Below the pieces are notes generated by a model. That model ran no database searches. It was given only the letters and a program-made list of their open reading frames with translations, and was not told where the DNA came from. The translations under genes and the position numbers were made by a program. A stretch of 64,000 nt of DNA from Bradyrhizobium sp. CSS354. Lineage in GTDB: Bacteria > Pseudomonadota > Alphaproteobacteria > Rhizobiales > Xanthobacteraceae. The stretch is taken from positions 1-64,000 of the forward strand of contig NZ_JAACFU010000009.1 of NCBI RefSeq assembly GCF_029051725.1. The letters run 5' to 3'. The number at the start of each line of letters is the position of its first letter. Within the stretch, counting starts at the first letter, position 1. This document shows, in pieces, positions 24,979-32,756 of this stretch.

Positions 24979-25050
24979 CTCCCCGACTGCCAGCGCGGCT
25001 CCGGCTAAAGCGGCGGAAAAGGGTGCATTTGGAGCTCCCCACGTACTTAT

Positions 25051-25589
25051 AACTTCCTACGTACTGTCTGCCGTAGACGCGGGCGGAAGGCGTAGAGTAT
25101 TAGTGCCGTCGCCGGCGTGACGTGCGTCGTTGCGCAGACATCACTATAGGTTGTTTGACAAACGGCTTCGACCGGAAATGGTTCCTAAGATCCGCCTCTA
25201 GCATTGGAAACCGAACGGAGTGCTGGAGACCAGCTTGGGATGTCGGCGCAGATGAGCTCCGATCCCAGCACCCCGGGTCTCGGCATCTGGTGAGTGCCGC
25301 AATTGCTGCATTGCGCAGAACAAGGTGGCGCAAAAGCTGCTAGACCTACCAGCAGTTGCGCAAATGCGATCGCAACCCCTGAGAGATTGGCAAAGATCGT
25401 CAGCTGCATGCTACGCGTGGTTCGCAAGATTTTGCGCCGGCAGTAGCAGTGAGGCGGGTGCCAATACCCACAGGTTTGTCAGCAGCGCCACGGGGTGAGC
25501 TGATGCGCGGGCATTCACGATGATGAGCGTTCGAAATCCGGGCGTGCGACAACAGCCCCGCTCAAAGCCTGAGCGGTGCGTGGGCCACG
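25051..25589. other. Gene-poor stretch
   Basis: About 540 bases between the peptidase gene and the ERF-HNH relic. I see no supportable gene; short frames on both strands lack ribosome sites. Confidence 0.3.
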
Positions 25590-26150
25590 AACGGCCAGTC
25601 GCCCATAAGTCCAGCGCAACCGGCAACGGCGTGATCTGCAAGTTACCCCACCAAGCTCGTTCATTGCCCACCGATGCAGCTCTGAGTGATGGGCACGGCA
25701 GAGCGGCACCGTGAACTCGTCGCCGACCTTGCGCCCGAGAGTGCTCGGCTGAGCGAATCTCAGATGATGAGCGTCGCTCGGGGGTTGCTGGCAGACGAGG
25801 CAGGGCTGTTCTCGGACACGACAGGTGGGCCTTGCTGCACTTACGGGGCGGCTCTTTTGGGATAGGCAAGCCCATCCCCCTTTAGGAGTAGCTGCGACGC
25901 CGCGTCAGTCGCTGCGGCCGCATCCGGGAGCAGCTCCATTGTCATTTCGAGCGTTGGTTCGAAGCCACTGGCCGGCGAACGGGCAACGTCTTCAAGCTTG
26001 TTCTGATAAGCGGGCTCGGCGAGCCGGGCATCCGCCTCCAGAAGGGTGTTCTTTGAGCGGTGGGCTGGCCTTCGCCCAGGGGAGCAGAACTTCAAGTTGG
26101 CTCAACAGTTGTTCGCGGAGCTCAGCGGACTTCGATGGGTCTGCGCCGGT
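25590..26150 (-). pseudogene. Ruined copy of the ERF-HNH recombination gene (C-terminal half)
   Basis: Minus-strand translations in changing frames follow the intact gene at 30185-31357. They give SAELREQLLSQL, like SAELLQRLLGEL; SKNTLLEADARLAEPAYQNK, like LKNTLLAPDARILEADYEKK; GLPIPKEPPRKCSKAHL, like GLAFPKEPRRTRSKLHL; PLCRAHHSELH, like PLCRCHHEELH; and LQITPLPVALDLW, like MQISPLPIAKELW. The frame changes at least three times. The ERF domain itself is missing: upstream the sequence runs into the IS630 relic at about 26190. It therefore looks like a truncated and frameshifted duplicate. Confidence 0.8.
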
Positions 26151-26189
26151 GCACGGTTGAGATTCCCTAGTCCGCTTCCTCGTTGCGCG

Positions 26190-26690
26190 AGAGGTGATTG
26201 CGGCTCGCGGCGTCGAACATCCTCCGGCTGCTGTTCGTCGTCGAGACCGAAGCCTCGACCATGATGGTGCGGCTCATGGCCGTTCACCGTATGGCAGCGC
26301 TGTGCCTTCGTCGGCGCGCTCAGGGCGAGTGGCATGACCGCGCCGATGGTCCTCGACGGCCCCATGGGTGATCCGGCGTGAGAGGCTTACGTGACGCAGG
26401 CGCTTGCGCCGACCGTTGGGCCCGGCGACCTCGCGGCCAGCAGACAAGCGGGCCGGAGTCGGCAGCGCGATCGAGACGGCGGGCGCCGAGCTCCTTTATC
26501 TGGCGCTCTATTCGGCCGATCTCCATCAAATCGACATGGCCTTCGCCAAGCCCCAGGCCCCCTTCGAAAGACCGCCGCTTGATCAATCAAGGCTTTGGTC
26601 GACGCTATTGGCCCCGCTCTGCCGCCTTCACCGCCCTTGAGCGTCTGAACTGCTCGACACAGCCGGTTATGATCACACTTGATCAGAATC
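26190..26690 (+). mobile_element. IS630-family transposase relic
   Basis: Plus-strand frames read like the C-terminal half of an IS630 transposase: SGMTAPMVLDGPMG, a stop, EAYVTQALAPTVGPGD, then GAELLYLALYSADLHQIDMA and FAKPQAPFERPP, ending FTALERLNC. These correspond to the family signatures MTAPMVLDGPxxG, F-x-x-Y-V-x-x-x-L-x-P-T-L-x-x-G-D, LPPYSPDLNPIE and FTPxECxNYF. The catalytic DxxPIE glutamate is changed (DLHQID) and there are stops and frame changes, so it is dead. No terminal inverted repeats were identified. It abuts the truncated ERF-HNH copy. Confidence 0.75.
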
Positions 26691-27055
26691 TGCTCGATAA
26701 ACGCGCTGTTTCCATTTCAATTTGGCTGGTCCGTCCGGGTCTCTCAATGGCAGCTCTAATTTCTTCGTTCACGCTGCAAATTGTTCTCGATCTTCTGCCT
26801 TTTTAGCGACGTGGGTCAGCGACGGAGTGCGGTGCCGGGGTAGTCAAAGGAGACAGTGCAGAATTCCCGGTCGCAAATCGGACCGGCGAATTAAATGCCC
26901 TAGCGTTATTCGCGCGCCACTGTATTACCGCCCTCTTGCCTTTATCGCCGCTGGTTGCTGCAATTAAATGTGGATTGGGGAACAGTTTTGTAAGCCGTGC
27001 CTTGCCCGCTGCTTGGGCTTGATGGATTAATGCTCTTAGAATCGGGGATGGAGCT

Positions 27056-27376
27056 ATGAACATCGATCATCTGAAGTTGCTATCGCTTGACGAGCTTTCG
27101 GAAATTCGCGACGAGGTGATCGCCAAACTTGGCGACGCGATGTTGGCGGAAAAAGCTAGATTGGAGGAACGGCTGCGCAGGATCGGAATGGCTCACGAAG
27201 TCACCCGGTTTGAACGTAAGCGCCGCCAATACCCGCCCGTTCGTCCGAAGTATCGGAATCCAAAGAATCCGACGGAGACCTGGTCGGGGCGGGGCAGGGT
27301 GCCGCGATGGCTCAAGCCGCAACTTCGAGGCGGCCGCAAGCTGGCTGATTTCCTTATTGCCAAAGCTCTTGATTAG
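27056..27376 (+). CDS. H-NS family nucleoid-associated protein
   Basis: A 106-residue protein. The N-terminal half (about 5-45) is a coiled-coil oligomerisation region (LSLDELSEIRDEVIAKLGDA). The C-terminal DNA-binding motif is YRNPKNPTETWSGRGRVPRW, matching the H-NS/HvrA core Y-x-N-P-x(4-5)-W-x-G-R-G-R-x-P-x-W. The ribosome site GGGATGGAGCT precedes the ATG. Such proteins bind AT-rich minor grooves and silence acquired DNA. Its position in the AT-patchy accessory region suggests it silences this segment or came with it. The family assignment is firm; the targets are inferred. Confidence 0.88.
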   Translation: MNIDHLKLLSLDELSEIRDEVIAKLGDAMLAEKARLEERLRRIGMAHEVTRFERKRRQYPPVRPKYRNPKNPTETWSGRGRVPRWLKPQLRGGRKLADFLIAKALD

Positions 27377-27431
27377 ACGCGGCCGATCAATTGATCACGC
27401 AGCCATCTGCACCCTGTCGGCCGAAGAAATA

Positions 27432-27866
27432 TCATAAAGGTGCTTCGGGTTTGCGCGCTCGGTGCGCGCCGAGGAATGCCGCGGCCGCAGCGAGCTGATG
27501 CGGTTTGGAGGGGCCGTTTGCGGGACGCCCGAGGTCATCATCCGTCGAAGGCCAAGCCGCGCGGCCGCAGATCGTGAGCCGAGCTGCAAGCCCCCGCTCA
27601 GATGTCGGTCTCGCTGTCTCATTCGCGGGCGCACCGGCTTCTCTCCTGAGAGAGCAAACTCGGACGCTAGGCGTTGAACAATGAACGCTTTGCGACTTGC
27701 ACGGTTGCGCGAAGGCGGCCTTCGCCTCGCGACCGCCAAAACAAATGCGTTCCATTGTCTTGCTTCTCGACCCACAGTCTGCCTCGCCTTGACGAGCGAT
27801 GCGGGAAGCCTCAGCTCTCAGCCGGTCTATTTCGCGCGGAGCAGCGCTTACGATGAGATAGTGCAC
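27432..27866 (-). CDS. Hypothetical protein, uncertain
   Basis: A 144-residue frame from GTG 27866 with GAAGGACAAAATC before it. The first 60 residues (MHYLIVSAAPREIDRLRAEA, SRIARQGEADCGSRSKTMER) look like coding sequence; the Pro/Arg/Ala-rich remainder looks less so and may follow a frameshift. No domain recognised. Confidence 0.35.
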   Translation of the reverse strand: MHYLIVSAAPREIDRLRAEASRIARQGEADCGSRSKTMERICFGGREAKAAFAQPCKSQSVHCSTPSVRVCSLRREAGAPANETARPTSERGLAARLTICGRAAWPSTDDDLGRPANGPSKPHQLAAAAAFLGAHRARKPEAPL

Positions 27867-27893
27867 GATTTTGTCCTTCTTAAGAAACCCGAA

Positions 27894-28022
27894 TTAAACG
27901 AGAAGTTGATGTCCGGGATACAGGAGCGCATGCGCATGGCCGATTAAAATGCCCACGCTCAAAACAATTAAAAAAAGAGCAACCAGGTACTCACGGCCAC
28001 CTTCCCACTTGGAAGTGAACCT
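27894..28022 (-). pseudogene. Start-less small membrane protein frame
   Basis: The minus-strand frame contains KWEGGREYLVALFLIVLSVG, then ILIGHAHALLYPGHQLLV and a TAA at 27894. It is a clean membrane helix with a charged N-terminal flank. There is no ATG, GTG or TTG before the helix back to the in-frame stop, so the gene seems to have lost its start, or uses a rare one. It resembles the other tiny membrane proteins of this region in layout. Confidence 0.35.
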
Positions 28023-28101
28023 AGCTGTTTATACGCAGTCAAAGCATCGCGCAGCGAACCGCGATTTCAGCGGCGGCTGAGGGTTCATTGCCCCGGGCGG
28101 T

Positions 28102-28176
28102 CTATCGTCGGAACGCAAGAAAAAGGAGTGTGCCGACGATGGCGGTCGCGAGAAGTGGAAACCAAATGTCCGGCAC
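28102..28176 (-). CDS. 24-residue membrane peptide
   Basis: A micro-frame from GTG 28176 to TAG 28102 with GGAG eight bases before the start. The product begins MPDIWFPLLATAIVGTLL and ends FLAFRR: one membrane helix with a basic C-terminal end. The preceding codons read VPEV, which makes the whole look like a PEP-CTERM sorting tail, but an in-frame TGA four codons before that removes any larger protein. Either a free peptide or the remnant of a sorted protein. Confidence 0.35.
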   Translation of the reverse strand: MPDIWFPLLATAIVGTLLFLAFRR

Positions 28177-28534
28177 TTCAGGGACTCCGACTCACTGCGT
28201 CGGATTGAATGCGAGCCGGGCTCATAATTCTTCTGGTTTTCGCTATTCTCCACAACTCAAAAGCAGTGGCTGCCACTCGCAACGGATAATTGCGGTATGG
28301 TATTCGGGGTTGGCCGCCCTCGGTTCGAAGATATGCGATCTGTTCGTTTAGCTAGCCGGCCCTCGCGTGCAGATCCACTTCTGATCGGCAGTTCCAGCTT
28401 TAACACATCTCGCGAGCATCAAGCTTAACGAGTGACATTCGTTGCCAAGTTGCCGAGACGGAATATCGTCGCGTCGATCGGGTATTTCCGAACCACCAGT
28501 TAGTGGGTTGCCTGAAAACAGGGCATCGATTTCC

Positions 28535-28720
28535 ATGATTCGATATTCGTCGTATGGAAGTTCGAACTATCGTGCACCTGCCAAGCAGTTCCCTTATCGC
28601 GACCCGCTGGAAGCCGAGTACCTTCAGCTCATCGAGCTCCGAGAGCGGGTCAGAAAGGCCGAAGCTGCGGCCTCGAAACGACTTACCGTCGCGACAAAGA
28701 AAAAGAACTCGCCGCAATGA
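28535..28720 (+). CDS. Small basic helical hypothetical protein
   Basis: A 61-residue protein from ATG 28535. The N-terminus is rich in Tyr/Ser (MIRYSSYGSSNYRAP), then a charged helix LEAEYLQLIELRERVRKAEA, and a Lys-rich tail (VATKKKNSPQ). The helix resembles that of the 23000-23218 product. The start is supported weakly (AGGGC). No domain known; a nucleic-acid or protein-binding role would be a guess. Confidence 0.5.
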   Translation: MIRYSSYGSSNYRAPAKQFPYRDPLEAEYLQLIELRERVRKAEAAASKRLTVATKKKNSPQ

Positions 28721-28789
28721 AGATGAATTCGCTGGTAGGCAGCTGTTCGATGCACGCGGCGGAGCTTGTGGCGCCCGGGTTGTAACCAC

Positions 28790-28906
28790 CTAAGTAAAGT
28801 TGTCTACTGCGGTCGGATCGGCTTGGTGGGCAGGCTTGGCGAGATGCGTGCAGTCTGGACAATCCTTCAGATTTCCGGCGATGCACTGCCATCCGGTCTT
28901 TTTCAA
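28790..28906 (-). CDS. Micro-protein with a cysteine cluster, possibly truncated
   Basis: A 38-residue frame from TTG 28906 with GCGAGAGAACC before it: KKTGWQCIAGNLKDCPDCTH, then LAKPAHQADPTAVDNF. The C-x7-C-x2-C spacing with a following His suggests a small zinc-binding knuckle. The frame continues upstream with TARRTRSNACERT to an in-frame TGA, so this may be the 3' remnant of a longer small protein. Not certain to be expressed. Confidence 0.35.
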   Translation of the reverse strand: MKKTGWQCIAGNLKDCPDCTHLAKPAHQADPTAVDNFT

Positions 28907-29565
28907 GGTTCTCTCGCAGGCATTAGACCTTGTCCGCCGAGCTGTGGCTGAAAACCGCCCTCAGGCTCTCATCTTGCGCCTTGCTTTGGTCAAACCGGCG
29001 TCGGGGACTGCGGACTTGCCCGATTTAATGCTCGCCCTAGGTTCGGGTGACATTGCGTGCGGTACAAGCAATAAGGACCAAAGGACTATTGGCCATCACG
29101 CGTCCGGGACACATCTGTCCCCGCAATACAGGCCAAAGGAAACACCGGTGTCGGTTACTCAACTACTGCTCAGCCCATCGGAACGTTTGGGAGGCACACC
29201 AGTCTTTCGGACCAGGTGAGCGGGCCACGCGCCGCGCGAGCTGGCGATAAAGTGCTCGACGCCCAGGCGCAGGTCGAGCGACCGCTTCGCCCAAACGCGT
29301 TCCCGCCACGATAAAGGAAGGTTTCTGGTCTGCGAGCGAAGCGGCGAGCAGACTTGTGACCGACATCTGGTGGGTGGCAGGGTGCCACGATCGCTCGAGC
29401 CGCAACTCGCGGGGGCCGGAAGCCGGATACCGCACGATGAATAAGCGGCTAACCAGCAGTTAAGAAAGAACGAATATCCTATTCCGCAGTTAACTCATGC
29501 GCCATCCCGGCAAGCAAGGTTATTGTTTCCGCCGAGGATGAGTTTTGAACCGAGGCCGGAACAAC
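28907..29565. other. Gene-poor stretch
   Basis: About 660 bases with no supportable gene. The longest frames on either strand lack ribosome sites and recognisable products. Confidence 0.3.
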
Positions 29566-29802
29566 ATGAAGGACCTCAGGCCACGATTGAATAAGCTCCG
29601 CGCTGACGCCAGAGACTTTGCCGTTATGAGTCAGCTGGCGACGGATGCCGAAAAGCGCGCGTTCTTTCAACGCTTGGCGGATGAACTCGCCTTCGAAGCT
29701 CTTGAGCTCGAGGTAATCGTAAAACAGCAAGGGCAGTTGGATTGCAGCGACCAGCACGAGGTCGTGGAATTTAAGCCGTCCTCTCAGAAGACGCGCGGCT
29801 GA
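29566..29802 (+). CDS. Small helical hypothetical protein
   Basis: A 78-residue protein from ATG 29566 with GAGGCCGGAACAAC upstream. It is almost entirely helical and charged: MKDLRPRLNKLRADARDFAV, then SQLATDAEKRAFFQRLADEL and AFEALELEVIVKQQ. The pattern (two amphipathic helices with D-x-E-K-R-x-F-F-x-R-L-A) recurs in small rhizobial proteins that I know only as hypothetical. A diverged fragment of the same family may lie near 24310. No signal or membrane segment. Confidence 0.6.
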   Translation: MKDLRPRLNKLRADARDFAVMSQLATDAEKRAFFQRLADELAFEALELEVIVKQQGQLDCSDQHEVVEFKPSSQKTRG

Positions 29803-29814
29803 TGCGGAAAGAGG

Positions 29815-30075
29815 CTAAGCGCTCGGCTTTATTTTCCTTATCGGCCCCGCGCGCATAACGGTCTTCGAGCAAAGCTCCTTCAACGACCGGTGCGCCGCCT
29901 TCCGCCCCATGCCAAAGCGCATGGATCCGGACATCGCGATGTACCGCTCGTCAAGATCCCGCCATTCGGCTTCGCACGGCTTGGCGCGATCACCGCATTT
30001 GCGGTGGTCAGGTCGGCCGAGATGCGCACCGCGACCGGTCAGAATTTGGTGCGACGGGCCGCCGTTAAACTGCAT
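29815..30075 (-). CDS. Hypothetical protein
   Basis: An 86-residue frame from ATG 30075. The most protein-like part is EWRDLDERYIAMSGSMRFGM, then GRKAAHRSLKELCSKTVMRA and a basic end (GPIRKIKPSA). The N-terminal 25 residues look random, and no ribosome site precedes the start, so the true start may be internal or upstream past a frameshift. No domain recognised. Confidence 0.4.
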   Translation of the reverse strand: MQFNGGPSHQILTGRGAHLGRPDHRKCGDRAKPCEAEWRDLDERYIAMSGSMRFGMGRKAAHRSLKELCSKTVMRAGPIRKIKPSA

Positions 30076-30184
30076 TCACTGCGCATGCGCCCTGGGCGGC
30101 CCATCGTTGCCACGAGGGGCCGCGGCGTATTTGCTTGTCGATCGTGCTAGCAGCGTGACCAGGTCGTGAAGGCGAAACGCCCGT

Positions 30185-31357
30185 TCATTGACGCGGTGCC
30201 TCCGAGCCGTGTTGGGATCCAGGCACTTGATTGATCGCGCTTGCGTCGCCGGGCCGATGAACTGGGCTGGCGTCCCACAGCTCCTTGGCAATTGGCAGAG
30301 GTGAGATCTGCATGTTGGTCCACCATGTGGTCTCGTTGCCATTCAGGTGGAGCTCCTCGTGATGACAGCGGCAAAGCGGGACGGTAAACTCGTCGCTGAC
30401 CTTGCGTCCCAGGGCGCGCGCCTGAGCAAATTTCAGGTGATGGGCATCGGCCGGAGTCTTTTTGCAAATCAGACAGGCTTGGCTGCGGACGAACGCTAGA
30501 TGCAACTTACTGCGCGTTCGCCGTGGCTCCTTCGGGAAGGCGAGGCCGGTCTGCTGCTCCTCAGGGGCGGGATCAATTCCAGCATGGGATTGGCCTAGAG
30601 GCGGCGTCCCGGAAGGTGGGTCTGACGGTTGGGCCGCTTGCTGTACTGCCGCATCAAGCTCGGAGGCCTCCTGAAGCTTCTTTTCGTAATCGGCCTCGAG
30701 AATACGGGCGTCAGGTGCCAGGAGAGTGTTCTTCAGGGGCAGAGTGGCTCGAGCCCAACTGAGCAGGCCATCGGCGTCTCCCTGGGAGGCAAGCTCGCCA
30801 AGTAGCCGCTGCAATAGCTCCGCCGAGCGTTCCGGCGGCAGGACGGCGGGACGGTTTAGAACCCCCTTGTGTGGGTTTGCCTTTAGTCCTGGTGCGGCTT
30901 GCGGCTCGGTGGCGGCCGGCGGCCCGGCGATCGCATCCGGGGCGTCCAAGTCGTCCTCGCCGGCAATTCCGACCAGAGCGAACAGGGCATAGCGCCTTGC
31001 ATAGGTGAGAGCCGCCCCCATCCGGTGCGGTGCCTCGACGTCCTTGGCGGCGCAGACCGGCCACTCCGAGGCGATCCACTCGCCGGAGGAATGGGCAAGC
31101 AGCGTCGTGAGATGGATCTGGGCCGTGGCGGCCTCGATCCGGGTGGTCTGGATGGTGGCGATCTCCTGCTGGCTTAAGGTTTTGCGAACGATCTCTAGAC
31201 CCGAGGCGAGGGAGGCGTAGCGGAAGGTGCGATCGTCCTCGCGCGGAAACGGCGAGCGGATCACCGCAGTCAGTGTCTTCTCTGGGTTTGTCAGTTCGGC
31301 TTGGGCCCGGGCGAGGGCCGCAGCGATGGCGCCGATCCGCTCACTGGATTGGTGCAT
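30185..31357 (-). CDS. ERF-type single-strand annealing protein fused to an HNH-like domain
   Basis: I start at ATG 31357 because CCGGAGGGCGAAC lies just upstream; the product is 390 residues. Residues about 8-140 are an ERF recombinase: the signature region GAALTYARRYALFALVGIAG, then EDDLDAPDA. A linker (about 141-280) contains a helical part (ERSAELLQRLLGELASQGDA). Residues about 285-346 form an HNH-like zinc module with C295-x2-C298, DAHHLKF (H306, H307) and PLCRCHHEELH (C329, C331, H332, H333, H337). ERF proteins anneal single strands during phage recombination; an HNH tail could cut or bind DNA. It overlaps the YqaJ-type exonuclease gene by 17 bases, so the two are translationally coupled. 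A decayed copy lies at 25590-26150. Confidence 0.85.
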   Translation of the reverse strand: MHQSSERIGAIAAALARAQAELTNPEKTLTAVIRSPFPREDDRTFRYASLASGLEIVRKTLSQQEIATIQTTRIEAATAQIHLTTLLAHSSGEWIASEWPVCAAKDVEAPHRMGAALTYARRYALFALVGIAGEDDLDAPDAIAGPPAATEPQAAPGLKANPHKGVLNRPAVLPPERSAELLQRLLGELASQGDADGLLSWARATLPLKNTLLAPDARILEADYEKKLQEASELDAAVQQAAQPSDPPSGTPPLGQSHAGIDPAPEEQQTGLAFPKEPRRTRSKLHLAFVRSQACLICKKTPADAHHLKFAQARALGRKVSDEFTVPLCRCHHEELHLNGNETTWWTNMQISPLPIAKELWDASPVHRPGDASAINQVPGSQHGSEAPRQ

Positions 31358-32174
31358 GTTCGCCCTCCGGAGGCTGCGCCTCGAAGCTGATCGCGCCCGA
31401 CTTGGAGCGTTTGGCCTTGATGCCGTGGCCGGTTGCCTCCTTGGCATCCTCCGGCATCAGTTTTTTCAGATCCGCTTTGGCCGTCTCGTGCTCGCCATGG
31501 GTCTCTCGCGTCCGCAGGTAGGTCGCTGCCAGTTCAGCCCATTGGTTTGAGGTCGACATGTCGACGACCTTCACCGCCTCGAGTCTGGGGCGCGGCGTTT
31601 CGATATTGAAGAGGATGGGCGGTGCGCCGCTTTGGACACAGCGCCAGAACTTTTTTTCGGCCGTGAGCAGGAGGTGCTGATAGAGCGGATCAGCGTGGAT
31701 TTTGATCTCGACCCATTTGCCGCCACCGGTGATGATCGAGAGCACGGCATTGCGAGACGCGGTGACCCACATGTTGTGCTGCAACTGGGCCATGTACTTC
31801 TCGGCCGCGGCTTCCTCGGTAAAGGCCCACGGCAGCATGAACTTGGCTTCGAAGACGGCGCCCGTCTGCTCGACGCGACCGTCCAATGTTGCAGCCATCC
31901 AGCGATGCACGGGATGAAATATCCGCCGTTGCGCATCGATGATGGCTTGGCCGGTATTTATCTCGTACCAATGCTGGTTTAGTTGTTCGGTTGCTGTGCC
32001 CAATTGGACGAGAAGATTGTTTGATAAATCAGCCGGTTCAATTTCGCCCCGCTTTTCTTTCCAGAGCCGCAGCAGGGCCAGATCATCATCGCCCATGATA
32101 ATCCTTGCGTCGGAGCCGCCGACAAAAGAGCGGCGAGCCAATGAATCAGCTATTCGGTCAGTTGAGACTAGCAT
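31341..32174 (-). CDS. YqaJ-type recombination exonuclease
   Basis: A 277-residue protein of the lambda-exonuclease/YqaJ family (PD-(D/E)xK fold). The visible active-site residues are E63 in GTATEQLNQHWYE, D98 in MAATLDGR and E109-x-K111 in VFEAKFMLPW; the FVGGSDARIIMG motif at the N-terminus is the usual family start. A 5'-3' exonuclease would supply single strands to the ERF protein whose gene overlaps its 3' end. The ribosome site AGGGTTGCCAT precedes ATG 32174. It is divergent from an XRE regulator with a palindrome between. The pair is phage-like, but no capsid, integrase or lysis genes are near, so it looks domesticated or left over. Confidence 0.85.
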   Translation of the reverse strand: MLVSTDRIADSLARRSFVGGSDARIIMGDDDLALLRLWKEKRGEIEPADLSNNLLVQLGTATEQLNQHWYEINTGQAIIDAQRRIFHPVHRWMAATLDGRVEQTGAVFEAKFMLPWAFTEEAAAEKYMAQLQHNMWVTASRNAVLSIITGGGKWVEIKIHADPLYQHLLLTAEKKFWRCVQSGAPPILFNIETPRPRLEAVKVVDMSTSNQWAELAATYLRTRETHGEHETAKADLKKLMPEDAKEATGHGIKAKRSKSGAISFEAQPPEGEHAPIQ

Positions 32175-32192
32175 ATGGCAACCCTGAGATTC

Positions 32193-32207
32193 TGTATGAA
32201 TTATACA
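32193..32207. promoter_or_regulatory. Likely operator between the exonuclease and XRE regulator genes
   Basis: TGTAT-GAATT-ATACA, an inverted repeat with 5-base arms, lies 19 bases upstream of the exonuclease ATG and 29 bases upstream of the regulator ATG, in an AT-rich divergent promoter of 61 bases. The position fits autoregulation by the XRE protein. Confidence 0.55.
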
Positions 32208-32235
32208 ATATCATATCAAAAATACAAGTCTAAAA

Positions 32236-32508
32236 ATGAAAAGGCTCGTTAGCGCGCAGCTGCGTGCAGCACGCGCCTTGCTACGATGGAGCGCACTCGA
32301 TCTGGCCCAAGCAGCCAAAGTCGGAGTCGCAACTATCCGCAGGGTCGAAGTGTTGGAGGGAGAACTTCCGGTCACTGCGGCCAATGAGGAAGCGCTTCGG
32401 CGCACATTAGAGGCGGCTGGCGTGGAATTCATAGACGAAGATAATGGCTATGGTGCCGGCGTTCGTCTTCGCAGCGGGACGCGAGAACAGCCTAAGAAAA
32501 TGAGCTGA
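32236..32508 (+). CDS. XRE-family transcriptional regulator
   Basis: A 90-residue protein with a helix-turn-helix at about residues 7-60: LVSAQLRAARALLRWSALDL then AQAAKVGVATIRRVEVLEGE, and a C-terminal part AAGVEFIDEDNGYGAGVRLR common to this rhizobial regulator type. No clear ribosome site precedes ATG 32236, so it may be translated from a leaderless transcript. It is divergent from the YqaJ-ERF operon and separated from it by a palindrome, so it most likely represses that operon and itself. A strong bidirectional terminator lies downstream. Confidence 0.85.
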   Translation: MKRLVSAQLRAARALLRWSALDLAQAAKVGVATIRRVEVLEGELPVTAANEEALRRTLEAAGVEFIDEDNGYGAGVRLRSGTREQPKKMS

Positions 32509-32711
32509 ACGCTACCCTCGGCTGATATCCACTCCGTCCGTGTTGATCGGGGAAATGGCCATTGCCCACTTGTCGTCGACGCTTTGCTATAGCCGCCATT
32601 TTAGTCAAAAAGGGGGTTGTGTCTGCGCGAAGCCGCGTTCCCTCCGCAAAAGCAAAGGCGTGTCGGACGCTGGCCTGGTGTGATGTGGTTCGTACTACTC
32701 GTCGAGGAGGT

Positions 32712-32739
32712 AAATCGGCGCCGTGATCGGCGCCGATTT
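32712..32739. terminator. Bidirectional terminator-like hairpin
   Basis: AAATCGGCGCC-GTGATC-GGCGCCGATTT is a perfect 11-base-pair stem, followed by CTTTC on the plus strand and by a short T run on the minus strand. It lies between the convergent XRE regulator gene and the 32757-33074 gene. Confidence 0.7.
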
Positions 32740-32756
32740 CTTTCGTGAGGTCGATT

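Noticed and set aside
28029..28253. A 74-residue minus-strand frame as a PEP-CTERM protein
   Set aside because: The sorting-tail-like residues are in a different frame from this one and an in-frame TGA separates them from any upstream coding sequence.
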